Of a stretch of DNA of 64,000 nt, positions 35,131-44,477 are shown in pieces. The notes beneath the pieces were generated by a model. That model worked only from the letters and a program-made list of their open reading frames with translations, was not told the origin of the DNA and did not search any database. Numbering within the stretch: the first letter of the stretch is position 1; every line of letters starts with the position of its first letter. This DNA comes from Tritonibacter aquimaris (GTDB lineage: Bacteria; Pseudomonadota; Alphaproteobacteria; Rhodobacterales; Rhodobacteraceae), in assembly GCF_009617595.1 (NCBI RefSeq), contig NZ_WIXK01000005.1, positions 62,001 through 126,000 on the forward strand. Reading direction: 5' to 3'. The position numbers were made by a program, and so were the translations under genes.

Positions 35131-37338
35131 ATGCCCGATCTTTTGATTGAACTGTTTTCCGAAGAAATCCCAGCCCGCATGCAGGCACGCGCGGCAGAGG
35201 ATCTGAAGAAGAAAGTGACCGATGGTCTGGTGGAAGCCGGTCTGACCTATGCGGGGGCTGCGTCGTTTTCCACCCCGCGTCGCCTGACACTGGCGATTGA
35301 TGGCCTGCTGGCCGAAAGCCCCACGGTGCGCGAAGAGCGCAAAGGGCCAAAGGTTGGGGCGCCAGATAAGGCGATCGAAGGCTTTCTGCGCGGTGCCGGT
35401 GTAGGCCGCGAAGATCTGGAAGAGCGCGACACCCCAAAAGGGGCGGTCTATTTTGCCACCATCGAAAAGCCCGGCCGCCCGGCGGCTGAGATTATCGCCG
35501 AAGTTATGGAAACCACCATTCGCAACTTCCCCTGGCCGAAATCCATGCGCTGGGGCACCAGCAGCCTGCGCTGGGTGCGCCCGCTGCATTCGATCCTATG
35601 CCTGTTGAGCAAGGATGAGGGCAGCGAGGTTGTACCGCTGGAGATCGAAGGCATCACAGCAGGCAACACCACCCGTGGGCACCGCTTTATGGCACCTGCA
35701 GAATTTACAGTGACCGGGTTTGACGACTACGCCACTCAATTGAAGCGCGCCTTTGTGGTGCTGGATCCGAAAGAGCGCGCCGATGCGATCTGGCAGGATG
35801 CCACCAATCAGGCTTTTGCATCGGGTCTTGAGGTCGTTGAAGACAAAGGGCTTTTGGCTGAAGTCGCGGGCCTTGTGGAATGGCCGGTCGTCTTGATGGG
35901 TGAAATTGCTGAAGATTTCCTGGGCCTTCCGGCAGAGGTCTTGCAGACCTCAATGAAAGAGCATCAGAAATTCTTCTCGGTCAAAAATCCAAAGACGGGT
36001 CGGATTGAACGCTTTGTCACCGTTGCGAACCGCGAAACGGCTGACAACGGTGCAACCATTCTGGCAGGCAACCAAAAGGTGCTTTCGGCGCGTCTGGCGG
36101 ATGCGAAGTTCTTCTGGGAAAACGATCTGCGGGTTGCGCAATCGGACACCGGCATGGCGGCCTGGACTGAGAAACTGTCAAATGTGACCTTCCACAACAA
36201 GCTTGGCACCCAGGCGGAGCGGATTGATCGGATTGCAGCATTGGCGCGGGAGATTGCACCCGTTGTTGGTGCAGATGCGGATCTGGCGGAGCAGGCGGCA
36301 AAAGTGGCCAAAGCGGATCTTTCTTCCGAAATGGTCTATGAGTTTCCCGAACTGCAGGGTTTGATGGGGCGCTATTATGCCGAGGCTGCCGGGCTGCCGC
36401 AGGCGGTCGCCAATGCCTGTGAGTTGCATTACTCGCCGCTGGGCCCATCCGATGATGTGCCAACCGAGCCTGTCTCCGTTGCGGTTGCGCTGGCGGATAA
36501 GATCGACACGCTGACAGGGTTCTGGGCGATTGATGAAAAACCAACTGGGTCAAAAGACCCGTTTGCGCTGCGCCGTGCGGCATTGGGTGTGATCCGTCTG
36601 GTGCTGGAAAACGATGTGCGGGTGGGGCTGCAGAGCAGCTTTGAAGCGGCGCTTTCGGTGCTGCTGAAACGGAATGAGTGGTCGGCAGCTTTGACTGAGG
36701 CCAAGGGGCTGGAAGCCGGGCTGGATGGCGAAGAACTTGAAAGCGCCAAGAAACGCAGCCACGAGATGGAGCATCAAGTTGCTGCGGTGACAAAGGTGAG
36801 TGGTGAAGCGTCGGAGAACCTGCTGTCGTTCTTCCATGACCGTTTGAAAGTCTTCCTGCGTGACCAGGGTATCCGCCACGATGTGATCGACGCCTGTATT
36901 GAGATGGATGCAAATGACGATCTGACCCCGCTGGTGAAACGCGCCCGCGCGCTACAAGGCTTCCTGAGCACAGAAGATGGTGAAAACCTCGTGCAAGGGT
37001 TTAAGCGCGCCAACAACATCCTGACCCAAGCGGAAGAAAAAGATGGGGTTGAGTATTCCTACGGTGCGGATGTGAAATTTGCTGAGGATGCGGCAGAGAA
37101 AGCCCTGTTTGCAGCGCTTGACGGTGAGGGGGGAGCGATCTCCGCGGCCATCGAGGCCGAGGATTTCGCAGCCGCCATGGGCGGCCTGGCGCTCCTGCGG
37201 GCCCCGATCGATGCATTCTTTGAAGCGGTGCAGGTGAACTCTGATCACGACATCATCCGCCGCAATCGTCTGAACCTGTTGAGCGATATCCGCAAAGCCT
37301 GCGGCCAGGTGGCGGACCTGAGCAAGATCGAAGGCTAA
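35131..37338 (+). CDS. glyS: Glycine-tRNA ligase beta subunit
   Basis: A 735-residue beta subunit, which binds tRNA and is needed for aminoacylation together with GlyQ. It starts PDLLIELFSEEIPARMQARA and contains WPKSMRWGTSSLRWVRPLHSI, SMKEHQKFFSV and a C-terminal DALR/anticodon-binding region (VVTEDPDQ-type is absent; NRLNLLSDIRKACGQVADLS closes the protein). GAGGA precedes the start. Confidence 0.97.
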   Translation: MPDLLIELFSEEIPARMQARAAEDLKKKVTDGLVEAGLTYAGAASFSTPRRLTLAIDGLLAESPTVREERKGPKVGAPDKAIEGFLRGAGVGREDLEERDTPKGAVYFATIEKPGRPAAEIIAEVMETTIRNFPWPKSMRWGTSSLRWVRPLHSILCLLSKDEGSEVVPLEIEGITAGNTTRGHRFMAPAEFTVTGFDDYATQLKRAFVVLDPKERADAIWQDATNQAFASGLEVVEDKGLLAEVAGLVEWPVVLMGEIAEDFLGLPAEVLQTSMKEHQKFFSVKNPKTGRIERFVTVANRETADNGATILAGNQKVLSARLADAKFFWENDLRVAQSDTGMAAWTEKLSNVTFHNKLGTQAERIDRIAALAREIAPVVGADADLAEQAAKVAKADLSSEMVYEFPELQGLMGRYYAEAAGLPQAVANACELHYSPLGPSDDVPTEPVSVAVALADKIDTLTGFWAIDEKPTGSKDPFALRRAALGVIRLVLENDVRVGLQSSFEAALSVLLKRNEWSAALTEAKGLEAGLDGEELESAKKRSHEMEHQVAAVTKVSGEASENLLSFFHDRLKVFLRDQGIRHDVIDACIEMDANDDLTPLVKRARALQGFLSTEDGENLVQGFKRANNILTQAEEKDGVEYSYGADVKFAEDAAEKALFAALDGEGGAISAAIEAEDFAAAMGGLALLRAPIDAFFEAVQVNSDHDIIRRNRLNLLSDIRKACGQVADLSKIEG

Positions 37339-37343
37339 CACCA

Positions 37344-37394
37344 TCATCAGCGACCGCAGGGCAGCGTGAAGCTGCTTTGTGGTCGCCCTGATGA
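37344..37394 (+). other. Long stem-loop after glyS
   Basis: A 51-base hairpin of 22 pairs including G-T wobbles, with one 2-base bulge: TCATCAG (37344-37350) with CTGATGA (37388-37394), CGACC with GGTCG, then GCAGGGCAGC with GCTGCTTTGT around the loop GTGAA. Only a short T4 lies 3' of it (37397-37400). It may be a terminator, an mRNA-stabilising element or part of a small RNA. Confidence 0.6.
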
Positions 37395-37502
37395 AGGTTT
37401 TGCGCGGTCTTGGCGCACCCGTTAAGGCGGAAAGATTTTCAAACTCAGCCCTATGCAAGTGCTTGTGCAGTGATATGCTGTGGGTAGCGAAAGGATGCTG
37501 CA

Positions 37503-40070
37503 GTGCAGAAACATACCTCCGACCTACAGGGTGCCGTGCGCATTACCCCAACAGCGCAGATGCATGTAACGAGCCATGGCGGGCGGGCAAAATGTCTGCA
37601 ACGCCTGGTGCGGCTGGATCTGCCAGTGCCGCGGACTGTGGCGCTGTCATTTGATGCGGTCCGTGGTATTGCCGCGGGCAAAATGCCCGATCTGGATGCG
37701 ATACTTGCAGAATTTCCCGAAAGCGCGCTGCTGTGTGTGCGGCCGTCATCAGAAGATCCTGATTGGGGCGGGCCGGGGGCCGTGCTCAATATTGGGGTGA
37801 ATGACGCGTGCTATATTGATCTGTGCGATGAGCTGGGGCGAGAGGCGGCGGCGGCAATCTATTTGCGGTTTGTACAGTCTTATGCCGTCCATGTGGCGCG
37901 GCTGGATCCGGATGTGTTTGATGATGTGGAAGACGGCGGCCCGGATGCGTTGGTCGAAATTCTGCATGCCTATGAAGCGGAGACCGATGAGAGTTTCCCG
38001 CAGAACCGCTCTGAACAGCTTGGGGCTGTGCTCAGATCGATGGCGCGCGCGTGGGATGGCACATCGGCCCGTTTGCTGCGTCAGGCCAATGGCGCCCCTG
38101 CGGATGCGGGGCTTGGGCTTGTGGTGCAGGAAATGGTGCCGGGGCTTGGACTTGGTGTCTGCGGATCCGGTGTGCTGCAGCTGGTCAATTCCAACACGGG
38201 GGAGCCACAGATAACCGGCCGCTATCTGGGACAGAGCCAGGGGCGGGATGCGCTGGGATCTGGGGTTGCGGCAATGTATCTGGCCCGCGATGAGCGGGGA
38301 CCCTCGCTGGAAGAGCTTGCGCCAGATGCGTTTGAGGCGTTGAAAGAACATGCAGCGCTGATGCGGGTGCGCCTGCGCGAAGAGATGCAGGCTGAATTTG
38401 TGATCCAGAACGGCGAAGTGCACATTCTGGATGGGGTGCGCGTGCAGCGCAGCGCCCGAGGTGGGCTGCGCATGGCGGTATCCTTGGCCGAAGATCAAAT
38501 CATCCCGCAAGAAGAGGCGGTTATGCGGATCGATGCGCATTCGCTGAATGAATTATTGCACCGGCAGGTTGCCCCGGATGCGGAGCGCGATCTGATCGGC
38601 AGTGGCATTGCTGCCAGTCCTGGTGCGGCCAGCGGGCGGTTGGTGTTTACCTCTGCCGAGGCGCAGGCAAGCGCGTCGCGCGGCGAAGACTGTATTCTGG
38701 TGCGGCGTGAAACCTCGCCGGATGATGTGCGCGGGATGCATGCTGCGGTGGCCGTGCTGACGGAAAGGGGCGGCATCACCAGCCATGCTGCGGTGATCGG
38801 GCGTGGGCTTGGCCTGCCGTGTATTGTGGGCGCATCTTCAATGCGGTTTGACTCGCGGCGCAAACGTTTGCGGGCGGCGGATGGCCGGGTGCTGCGCGCG
38901 GGCGATATGGTGACAATCGACGGCAGCTCTGGCGAGATCCTCGCAGGGGAGCCTGCAATGGTTGAAGCGGCGCAGGACGGTGCCTTTCAGACCTTGATGA
39001 GCTGGGCAGATGCTGCGCGTGATATCGATATTCGGGTGAATGCGGATACGCCGCGCGATGCGCTGACAGCGCGCAATTTCAACGCGCAGGGTATTGGGCT
39101 GTGTCGGACGGAGCATATGTTCTTTGATCCCGGTCGCCTGACGGTGATGCGCGAGATGATCTTTGCCGACAGCCCTTCGGAGCGCGAAGCGGTGCTGGAG
39201 CGGCTGCTGCCGATGCAGCGCGATGATTTCCGCGAGCTGTTCCGCATTATGGAGGGCTTGCCGGTCTGTATTCGCCTGTTTGACCCGCCATTGCATGAGT
39301 TTTTGCCTACAAACCAATCCGGGCAGCGTGAACTTTCTGAGGCGCTGGGGCTGCCGGTGAGCGAAGTGACCCGTCGGGTCGAAGAAATGGGTGAATACAA
39401 CCCGATGTTGGGGCTGCGTGGTGTGCGCCTTGGGGTGACGGTGCCTGAAATCTACGACATGCAGGCGCGTGCGATTTTTGAGGCCACATTGGAGGCCTCG
39501 GATGAGGGCGCGGCCGTGGTGCCGGAGATCATGATCCCGCTGGTATCTGCCAAACGCGAAGTTGAACTGGTGAAAGCACGCATCGATGCGGTGGCGGCGG
39601 CGGTGCGGCTCGAGCGGGGGCGTGATTTTGATTATCGCCTGGGCGTGATGGTCGAAACCCCACGCGCAGCCTTGCGCGCCGATGAGATTGCGGCCCATTC
39701 CGCCTTCCTTAGTTTTGGAACTAATGATCTTACGCAGATGACTTATGGGCTGTCGCGCGATGATGCCGGGCGGTTTATGTCGGAGTATGTCCATCAGGGT
39801 GTGTTTGCAGAAGATCCGTTCCACGTTCTGGATGTGGACGGTGTCGGAGAGCTGCTGAAATTCGGGGTGGAGCGCGGCCGCGAAGCCAACCCGGGCGTCA
39901 CCCTGTCGATTTGTGGTGAACATGGCGGCAACCCCGAATCAATCGCCTTTTGCCGGACGGTTGGCATGGATTATGTGTCTTGCTCGCCGTTTCGTGTTCC
40001 GGTTGCGCGTCTCGCCGCAGCCCAATTGGCAATTTCGGACCGAATTTTGAATTCTTCTAAAACTCGCTGA
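37503..40070 (+). CDS. PEP-utilising enzyme, divergent pyruvate phosphate dikinase-like
   Basis: An 855-residue protein with the three-part plan of PPDK. N-terminal ATP-grasp region (about 1-330): VRPSSEDPDWGGPGAVLNIG stands where PPDK has a Met/Pro-rich loop, and the metal-binding Gln late in the domain is replaced (LDGVRVQRSA). Central phospho-His domain: His428 in GGITSHAAVIGRG. C-terminal PEP/pyruvate barrel: RTEHMFF, DPPLHEFLP, NPMLGLRGVRLG, FGTNDLTQMTYGLSRDDA and the catalytic Cys804 in CGEHGGNPESIAFC. The phospho-transfer and PEP sites look intact; the nucleotide site looks altered. Starts with GTG after AAAGGA. A reaction different from classical PPDK is possible. Confidence 0.85.
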   Translation: MQKHTSDLQGAVRITPTAQMHVTSHGGRAKCLQRLVRLDLPVPRTVALSFDAVRGIAAGKMPDLDAILAEFPESALLCVRPSSEDPDWGGPGAVLNIGVNDACYIDLCDELGREAAAAIYLRFVQSYAVHVARLDPDVFDDVEDGGPDALVEILHAYEAETDESFPQNRSEQLGAVLRSMARAWDGTSARLLRQANGAPADAGLGLVVQEMVPGLGLGVCGSGVLQLVNSNTGEPQITGRYLGQSQGRDALGSGVAAMYLARDERGPSLEELAPDAFEALKEHAALMRVRLREEMQAEFVIQNGEVHILDGVRVQRSARGGLRMAVSLAEDQIIPQEEAVMRIDAHSLNELLHRQVAPDAERDLIGSGIAASPGAASGRLVFTSAEAQASASRGEDCILVRRETSPDDVRGMHAAVAVLTERGGITSHAAVIGRGLGLPCIVGASSMRFDSRRKRLRAADGRVLRAGDMVTIDGSSGEILAGEPAMVEAAQDGAFQTLMSWADAARDIDIRVNADTPRDALTARNFNAQGIGLCRTEHMFFDPGRLTVMREMIFADSPSEREAVLERLLPMQRDDFRELFRIMEGLPVCIRLFDPPLHEFLPTNQSGQRELSEALGLPVSEVTRRVEEMGEYNPMLGLRGVRLGVTVPEIYDMQARAIFEATLEASDEGAAVVPEIMIPLVSAKREVELVKARIDAVAAAVRLERGRDFDYRLGVMVETPRAALRADEIAAHSAFLSFGTNDLTQMTYGLSRDDAGRFMSEYVHQGVFAEDPFHVLDVDGVGELLKFGVERGREANPGVTLSICGEHGGNPESIAFCRTVGMDYVSCSPFRVPVARLAAAQLAISDRILNSSKTR

Positions 40071-40246
40071 AAATTAAAGGTTTCTGCGTAATTTCCGTCG
40101 CTCTGACTGCGCTAACAGAGCGGCGGATTGGCGCGGGAATTTGGCTAACCCCAAAGCCTGACTAGACCTTTTGCAAAGTTTCCATTAGACGATCCGACCG
40201 CATGTACCCGGTTTTGCCGGGATGCGGTGTTTCTGGGGGTAGAAAT

Positions 40247-40894
40247 ATGACCAAGGTTAGACTGGCCGCTGCGGCTGCTGCAGCGTTCTTCCTGTGCTCG
40301 TCTGCACAGGCTGAGGCCAATTTGGGCGCATTGTTTCAGCGCGAACAGACCAACTTGCAAGATGTTCCATCCGATCGCTTTTCGCGTTTTTTCGAGCCTA
40401 GCCGCAAAACACGGCAGGCCAAAGGCGAAAATGTGGATTTTACAAATGAATGGCTGGATGCGCGTCCCAAGGCAAAGGGTGATGCACAGTTTGCCTGTCT
40501 TGCTGAGGCGCTGTATTTCGAAGCCCGTGGTGAAACCGTTAAAGGCCAGTTTGCCGTGGCCGAGGTGATCATGAACCGGGTGAAAAGCGCTCAGTTCCCG
40601 AATACGGCCTGCAAGGTTGTGAACCAAGGCACCGGGCGCAAGCATCAATGCCAGTTCTCTTACACCTGTGATGGCCACAAAGAGATCATCGCGGAGAAAC
40701 GCGCCTATGAACGTGTGGCAAAAGTTGCGCGGGCTGTTCTGGATGGTACCAGTACTGAGCTGACCAATGGTGCCACCTATTACCACACCACTGCAGTGCG
40801 CCCCCGCTGGAGCCGTAGCTTTACCCATACGATCCGGATTGGGGTGCATAAGTTCTACCGGGACGACCGCTTTCGCACTGCTGCGAAGAATTAA
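40247..40894 (+). CDS. Exported cell-wall hydrolase, SleB-like
   Basis: A 215-residue protein with a signal peptide (ends SSAQAEA) and a Hydrolase_2/SleB-type domain: CLAEALYFEARGET (about residues 84-97, with the expected catalytic Glu), VAEVIMNRVKS, and CQFSYTCDGHKEII. The family includes spore-cortex amidases/transglycosylases; in non-sporulating Alphaproteobacteria it should remodel peptidoglycan. ATG at 40247 follows a G-rich ribosome site; an earlier in-frame start lacks a signal peptide pattern. Confidence 0.9.
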   Translation: MTKVRLAAAAAAAFFLCSSAQAEANLGALFQREQTNLQDVPSDRFSRFFEPSRKTRQAKGENVDFTNEWLDARPKAKGDAQFACLAEALYFEARGETVKGQFAVAEVIMNRVKSAQFPNTACKVVNQGTGRKHQCQFSYTCDGHKEIIAEKRAYERVAKVARAVLDGTSTELTNGATYYHTTAVRPRWSRSFTHTIRIGVHKFYRDDRFRTAAKN

Positions 40895-41092
40895 TCTGCA
40901 CCCGCAGGACTGATCGGCCAAAATTGCCCCATCGTCGTTGGGTTTTGGTCTGTTCATTGGATTTACCTTGGGTGTAGACAGGCAGTCTGACCCTGTTTTT
41001 ACTTTTGGTTTGCGCATCGGCCTTGGCAGGCGGCATAGTCTGCCTAGGATCGCGCAAAGCGGACAGAGGTCGAAACAGGAGGGGACGCGGGG

Positions 41093-42037
41093 ATGACTTC
41101 AGAAACGCAGCTTGCCTTTGATCACCCAGAGGCACGTTCACTTGCCAGCGCAACAGGCCCGTTGGATCGCCTGTCACTGCGCAATCACATCGTGGATGTG
41201 GAAATCGGCGCTTTTCAGGCTGAGCGCGATATGACCCAGCGGCTGAGCTTTAATCTCGTGGTCGAGATTGCGCCATTGCCCGCAGATCTGGATGATGATG
41301 TGGATCGCATCCTCTCTTATGATCGTCTGACTGAGGCTATTTCCTATGAACTCGCGGCAGAGCGGCTGAATCTGCTGGAAACGCTGTCAGAGCGTATAGC
41401 TGCGCGTGTGCTGCTGGAGCCGCAGGCGCAACGGGTGTTTGTACGCATCGAAAAGCTGGATCGCGGCCCCGGCGCGCTGGGGGTTGAGATCGTGCGCAGC
41501 AAAACAGAGACTGCGCCAGAACCTGCTGCGGCCTCTGCAGCGGCCACACCCAAAGTGGTGTTTTTGAGCCCGGATACATTTGATAGCGTCATCTGCAAGA
41601 AACCTGCCGCGAAGTTTTTAGCGGATATTTTGTTGGAAGACGGCCCCGTGGTGTTTGCCCTACCGGCAGCACCGGTTGCTTCGGTGGCGGATACTGCCGC
41701 CCAGTTTCACATTGATTTGCTGGCGATAGAACAAAACGCATGGCGTTTGGCCGCGCAAGAAAATGCGCTGCGGGTGGTTTCTAGCCGCGCCGAACTCGAC
41801 TGGGCGGTACGGGAACAACAAAAAATAATCTGGGCACCGTCCAAAATGGTTTTAGATTCCGTTGAAGGCCCGCCTGCGCTGGGCCCTGCTGGGGGTCTCT
41901 CTTTGGCAGCGTGGCTTGCGCGTGAATGTGAAGCCAGTGCGTTTGTCGCAATTGGCGTTGCTTCGGATGAGCTGGCGGGCGAAGATTTGGCTGATGTGGC
42001 ACATCAGCTTGTAGATCTGGAGCAAAGAGAGCCGTGA
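41093..42037 (+). CDS. folB: Dihydroneopterin aldolase with long C-terminal extension
   Basis: A 314-residue protein, about 2.5 times the usual FolB length. Residues about 22-136 form the aldolase/epimerase domain (LRNHIVDVEIGAFQAERDMTQ, SYDRLTEAISYELA, LNLLETLSERIAARVL). A Pro/Ala linker (about 141-152) leads to a C-terminal domain of about 160 residues that I do not recognise (KVVFLSPDTFDSVICKKPA and onward). FolB makes 6-hydroxymethyl-dihydropterin for folate. Strong site AGGAGGGG lies upstream. Its stop overlaps the folP GTG. Confidence 0.88.
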   Translation: MTSETQLAFDHPEARSLASATGPLDRLSLRNHIVDVEIGAFQAERDMTQRLSFNLVVEIAPLPADLDDDVDRILSYDRLTEAISYELAAERLNLLETLSERIAARVLLEPQAQRVFVRIEKLDRGPGALGVEIVRSKTETAPEPAAASAAATPKVVFLSPDTFDSVICKKPAAKFLADILLEDGPVVFALPAAPVASVADTAAQFHIDLLAIEQNAWRLAAQENALRVVSSRAELDWAVREQQKIIWAPSKMVLDSVEGPPALGPAGGLSLAAWLARECEASAFVAIGVASDELAGEDLADVAHQLVDLEQREP

Positions 42038-43029
42038 TTTATTATCGACCACTTGTACGACATGGAGAGGCGCGCCCTGAGGGTGCCTTGCCGCTGGCTG
42101 GCGGGGCGTTGTGGTTTTCTGAGGTTGAAGCTCTGGAGCGTGGGCGTCCGCCACAGGTGCTGCCTGTGGGCCTTTTGCCGGAAGACAGCCGTCGCCGTCT
42201 GACCGCGCGGCGTGCAACTATTGCCGGGCTGGATATGACCACTCCGCAGATCATGGGTATTTTGAACGTCACGCCGGATAGTTTTTCCGATGGCGGCCAG
42301 CATGCGGATGATGAGGCGGCCTGTCAGCTGGGGCTGTCTTTGCTGGAGCAGGGGGCGAGCATTCTTGATATCGGCGGTGAATCGACCCGGCCCGGTGCCA
42401 CATGTGTGGAAGAAGTCGAAGAGATCGCCCGCACCGCGCCTGTGATTGCCGCCTTGCGCGAACAGACCTCGGCGCCGATCTCAATCGACACCCGCAAAGC
42501 ATCCGTAGCGCTAGAGGCGCTGGAGGCGGGAGCGGATTTGATCAACGATGTGTCGGGCTTTACTTTCGACACTGCGCTGGCACCGCTTGCAGCACAGGCC
42601 GGAGTGCCCGTTTGTATCATGCATTCGCAAGGCAATCCGGACGAGATGCAGGATGATCCGCAATATGAAAATGTATTGCTCGACGTTTATGATTTCCTGT
42701 CTGACCAGATTGATCGCCTGGAAGCGATTGGGGTTTTGCGCGATCAGATCGTGATTGATCCCGGAATCGGCTTTGGCAAGACACAAGCGCATAACCTGAC
42801 GTTGCTGAAATACATCAGCCTGTTTCACGGTTTGGGCTGCCCGATCCTGTTGGGTGCCTCGCGCAAGCGTTTTATCGGGGAAATCGGCGGTGCAGCGCAA
42901 GCTTCTGCGCGTATGCCGGGTTCTGTTGCCGTGGGGCTTGCGGCGCTAGGGCAAGGTGTGCAAATCCTACGCGTGCATGATGTGGCAGCCACAGCGCAGG
43001 CAGTTCGCCTGTGGCAGGCACTACGATAA
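42034..43029 (+). CDS. folP: Dihydropteroate synthase
   Basis: A 331-residue enzyme that joins p-aminobenzoate to the pterin. The pterin-binding motif [14 protein letters not shown] is at residues 75-88, followed by [26 protein letters not shown] and GASRKRFIG. Residues 1-70 are an extension ahead of the TIM barrel ([17 protein letters not shown] onward), longer than in enterobacterial FolP. It starts with GTG four bases inside folB, so the two are translationally coupled, and is followed by glmM as in many bacteria. Confidence 0.94.
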   Translation: MIYYRPLVRHGEARPEGALPLAGGALWFSEVEALERGRPPQVLPVGLLPEDSRRRLTARRATIAGLDMTTPQIMGILNVTPDSFSDGGQHADDEAACQLGLSLLEQGASILDIGGESTRPGATCVEEVEEIARTAPVIAALREQTSAPISIDTRKASVALEALEAGADLINDVSGFTFDTALAPLAAQAGVPVCIMHSQGNPDEMQDDPQYENVLLDVYDFLSDQIDRLEAIGVLRDQIVIDPGIGFGKTQAHNLTLLKYISLFHGLGCPILLGASRKRFIGEIGGAAQASARMPGSVAVGLAALGQGVQILRVHDVAATAQAVRLWQALR

Positions 43030-43073
43030 AGGGGCCGGTGCTTGATCGGTCGATGACCGATGAGGCACGAGTA

Positions 43074-44420
43074 ATGCGCAAGCTGTTTGGAACCGATGGG
43101 GTGCGAGGCACCGCCAATATTCACCCGATGACTGCAGAGATGGCGCTGCGCATTGGTGCGGCCGTCGGGCGGTATTTTCGCCGCGATCAGGGCAGCGGCC
43201 ACCGGGTGGTGATTGGCAAGGATACCCGCCTGTCGGGCTATATGTTTGAAAACGCGCTGACCGCCGGGCTCACATCAACCGGGATGAACGTTTTGCTGCT
43301 GGGGCCGGTGCCAACCCCTGCGGTTGGTCTGATGACCCGTTCGATGCGTGCCGACCTTGGTGTGATGATTTCGGCAAGCCATAATCCAGCTGACGACAAT
43401 GGCATCAAGTTCTTTGGTCCGGATGGGTTCAAACTGTCTGACAGTGCCGAGCTTGAGATTGAAGCGCTGATTGAAAGCGGCGTGGAATGCGCGCAGCCGC
43501 AAAACATCGGCCGCGCCCGCCGGGTGGATGATGCACGGTTCCGCTATGGCGAGCGGGTGAAGGGCTCGATCTCGCGCGATATCCGGTTTGAAGGCCTGAA
43601 AGTGGTGGTGGATTGTGCCAATGGCGCCGCCCACCGTGCCGCGCCTGAGGTCCTGTGGGAACTTGGTGCTGAGGTTATCCCGATGGGGGTTTCACCCGAT
43701 GGGCGCAATATCAACGCTGGCTGTGGTTCGACCCAGCCCGAAGCCGCGGCCAAAATGGTTGTTGAACAGGGTGCGCATGTGGGCATCTGTCTGGATGGGG
43801 ATGCGGACCGGGTCATTATGATTGATGAAACCGGCACCGTTGCCGATGGTGACCAGCTTATGGCGCTGTTGGCGCGGCAATGGCATCGTGATGGGCGCCT
43901 TGGCGGCAACGCGCTGGTGGCAACCGTGATGTCCAACCTTGGCCTTGAGCGAGCGCTAGAGGCTGATGGGATCGCGTTGGAGCGCACCGCGGTGGGCGAC
44001 CGCTATGTGGTTGAACGCATGCGCGAAGGTGGCTTTAACCTGGGCGGTGAGCAATCGGGCCATATCGTGATGACGGACTATGCCACCACGGGAGACGGGC
44101 TGATGGCGGGTCTGCATTTCCTGGCAGAAATGGTGCGGTCTGGCTCTAAGGCGTCTGAGCTGGCCCGTCAGTTTACCCCGGTGCCGCAGTTGCTGAAAAA
44201 CGTGCGTTTTGCTGCGGGTGAAACCCCGCTTGAAAACGGATCAGTGCAGGATGCAATTGCCAGTGCAGAACAAAAACTGGACGGCAAGGGGCGGCTGCTT
44301 ATTCGCAAATCCGGCACCGAGCCGCTCATTCGGGTGATGGCTGAATGTGAAGACAAGGAGCTTTTGCTCCATACCGTTGATCACGTGGTGCAGGCGGTTG
44401 AGGCTGTAAGCGCCGCCTAA
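43074..44420 (+). CDS. glmM: Phosphoglucosamine mutase
   Basis: A 448-residue enzyme interconverting glucosamine-6- and glucosamine-1-phosphate for UDP-GlcNAc and cell-wall synthesis. The phosphorylated serine is Ser102 in [18 protein letters not shown], the metal loop is DGDADRVIM, and the sugar-binding loop is GGEQSGHIV. Start ATG 43074 gives [12 protein letters not shown], the standard N-terminus, and removes the 21-residue upstream extension that overlaps folP. Confidence 0.97.
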   Translation: MRKLFGTDGVRGTANIHPMTAEMALRIGAAVGRYFRRDQGSGHRVVIGKDTRLSGYMFENALTAGLTSTGMNVLLLGPVPTPAVGLMTRSMRADLGVMISASHNPADDNGIKFFGPDGFKLSDSAELEIEALIESGVECAQPQNIGRARRVDDARFRYGERVKGSISRDIRFEGLKVVVDCANGAAHRAAPEVLWELGAEVIPMGVSPDGRNINAGCGSTQPEAAAKMVVEQGAHVGICLDGDADRVIMIDETGTVADGDQLMALLARQWHRDGRLGGNALVATVMSNLGLERALEADGIALERTAVGDRYVVERMREGGFNLGGEQSGHIVMTDYATTGDGLMAGLHFLAEMVRSGSKASELARQFTPVPQLLKNVRFAAGETPLENGSVQDAIASAEQKLDGKGRLLIRKSGTEPLIRVMAECEDKELLLHTVDHVVQAVEAVSAA

Positions 44421-44443
44421 GCGTTTTGATCTATGAGATTATG

Positions 44444-44471
44444 AAAAGGGGGCATCCGTGCCCCTTTTTTT
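44444..44471 (+). terminator. terminator after glmM
   Basis: GGGGCA (44449-44454) pairs with TGCCCC (44459-44464), flanked by A4 upstream and T7 downstream; convergent with the minus-strand transporter gene. Confidence 0.88.
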
Positions 44472-44477
44472 GCGAGC

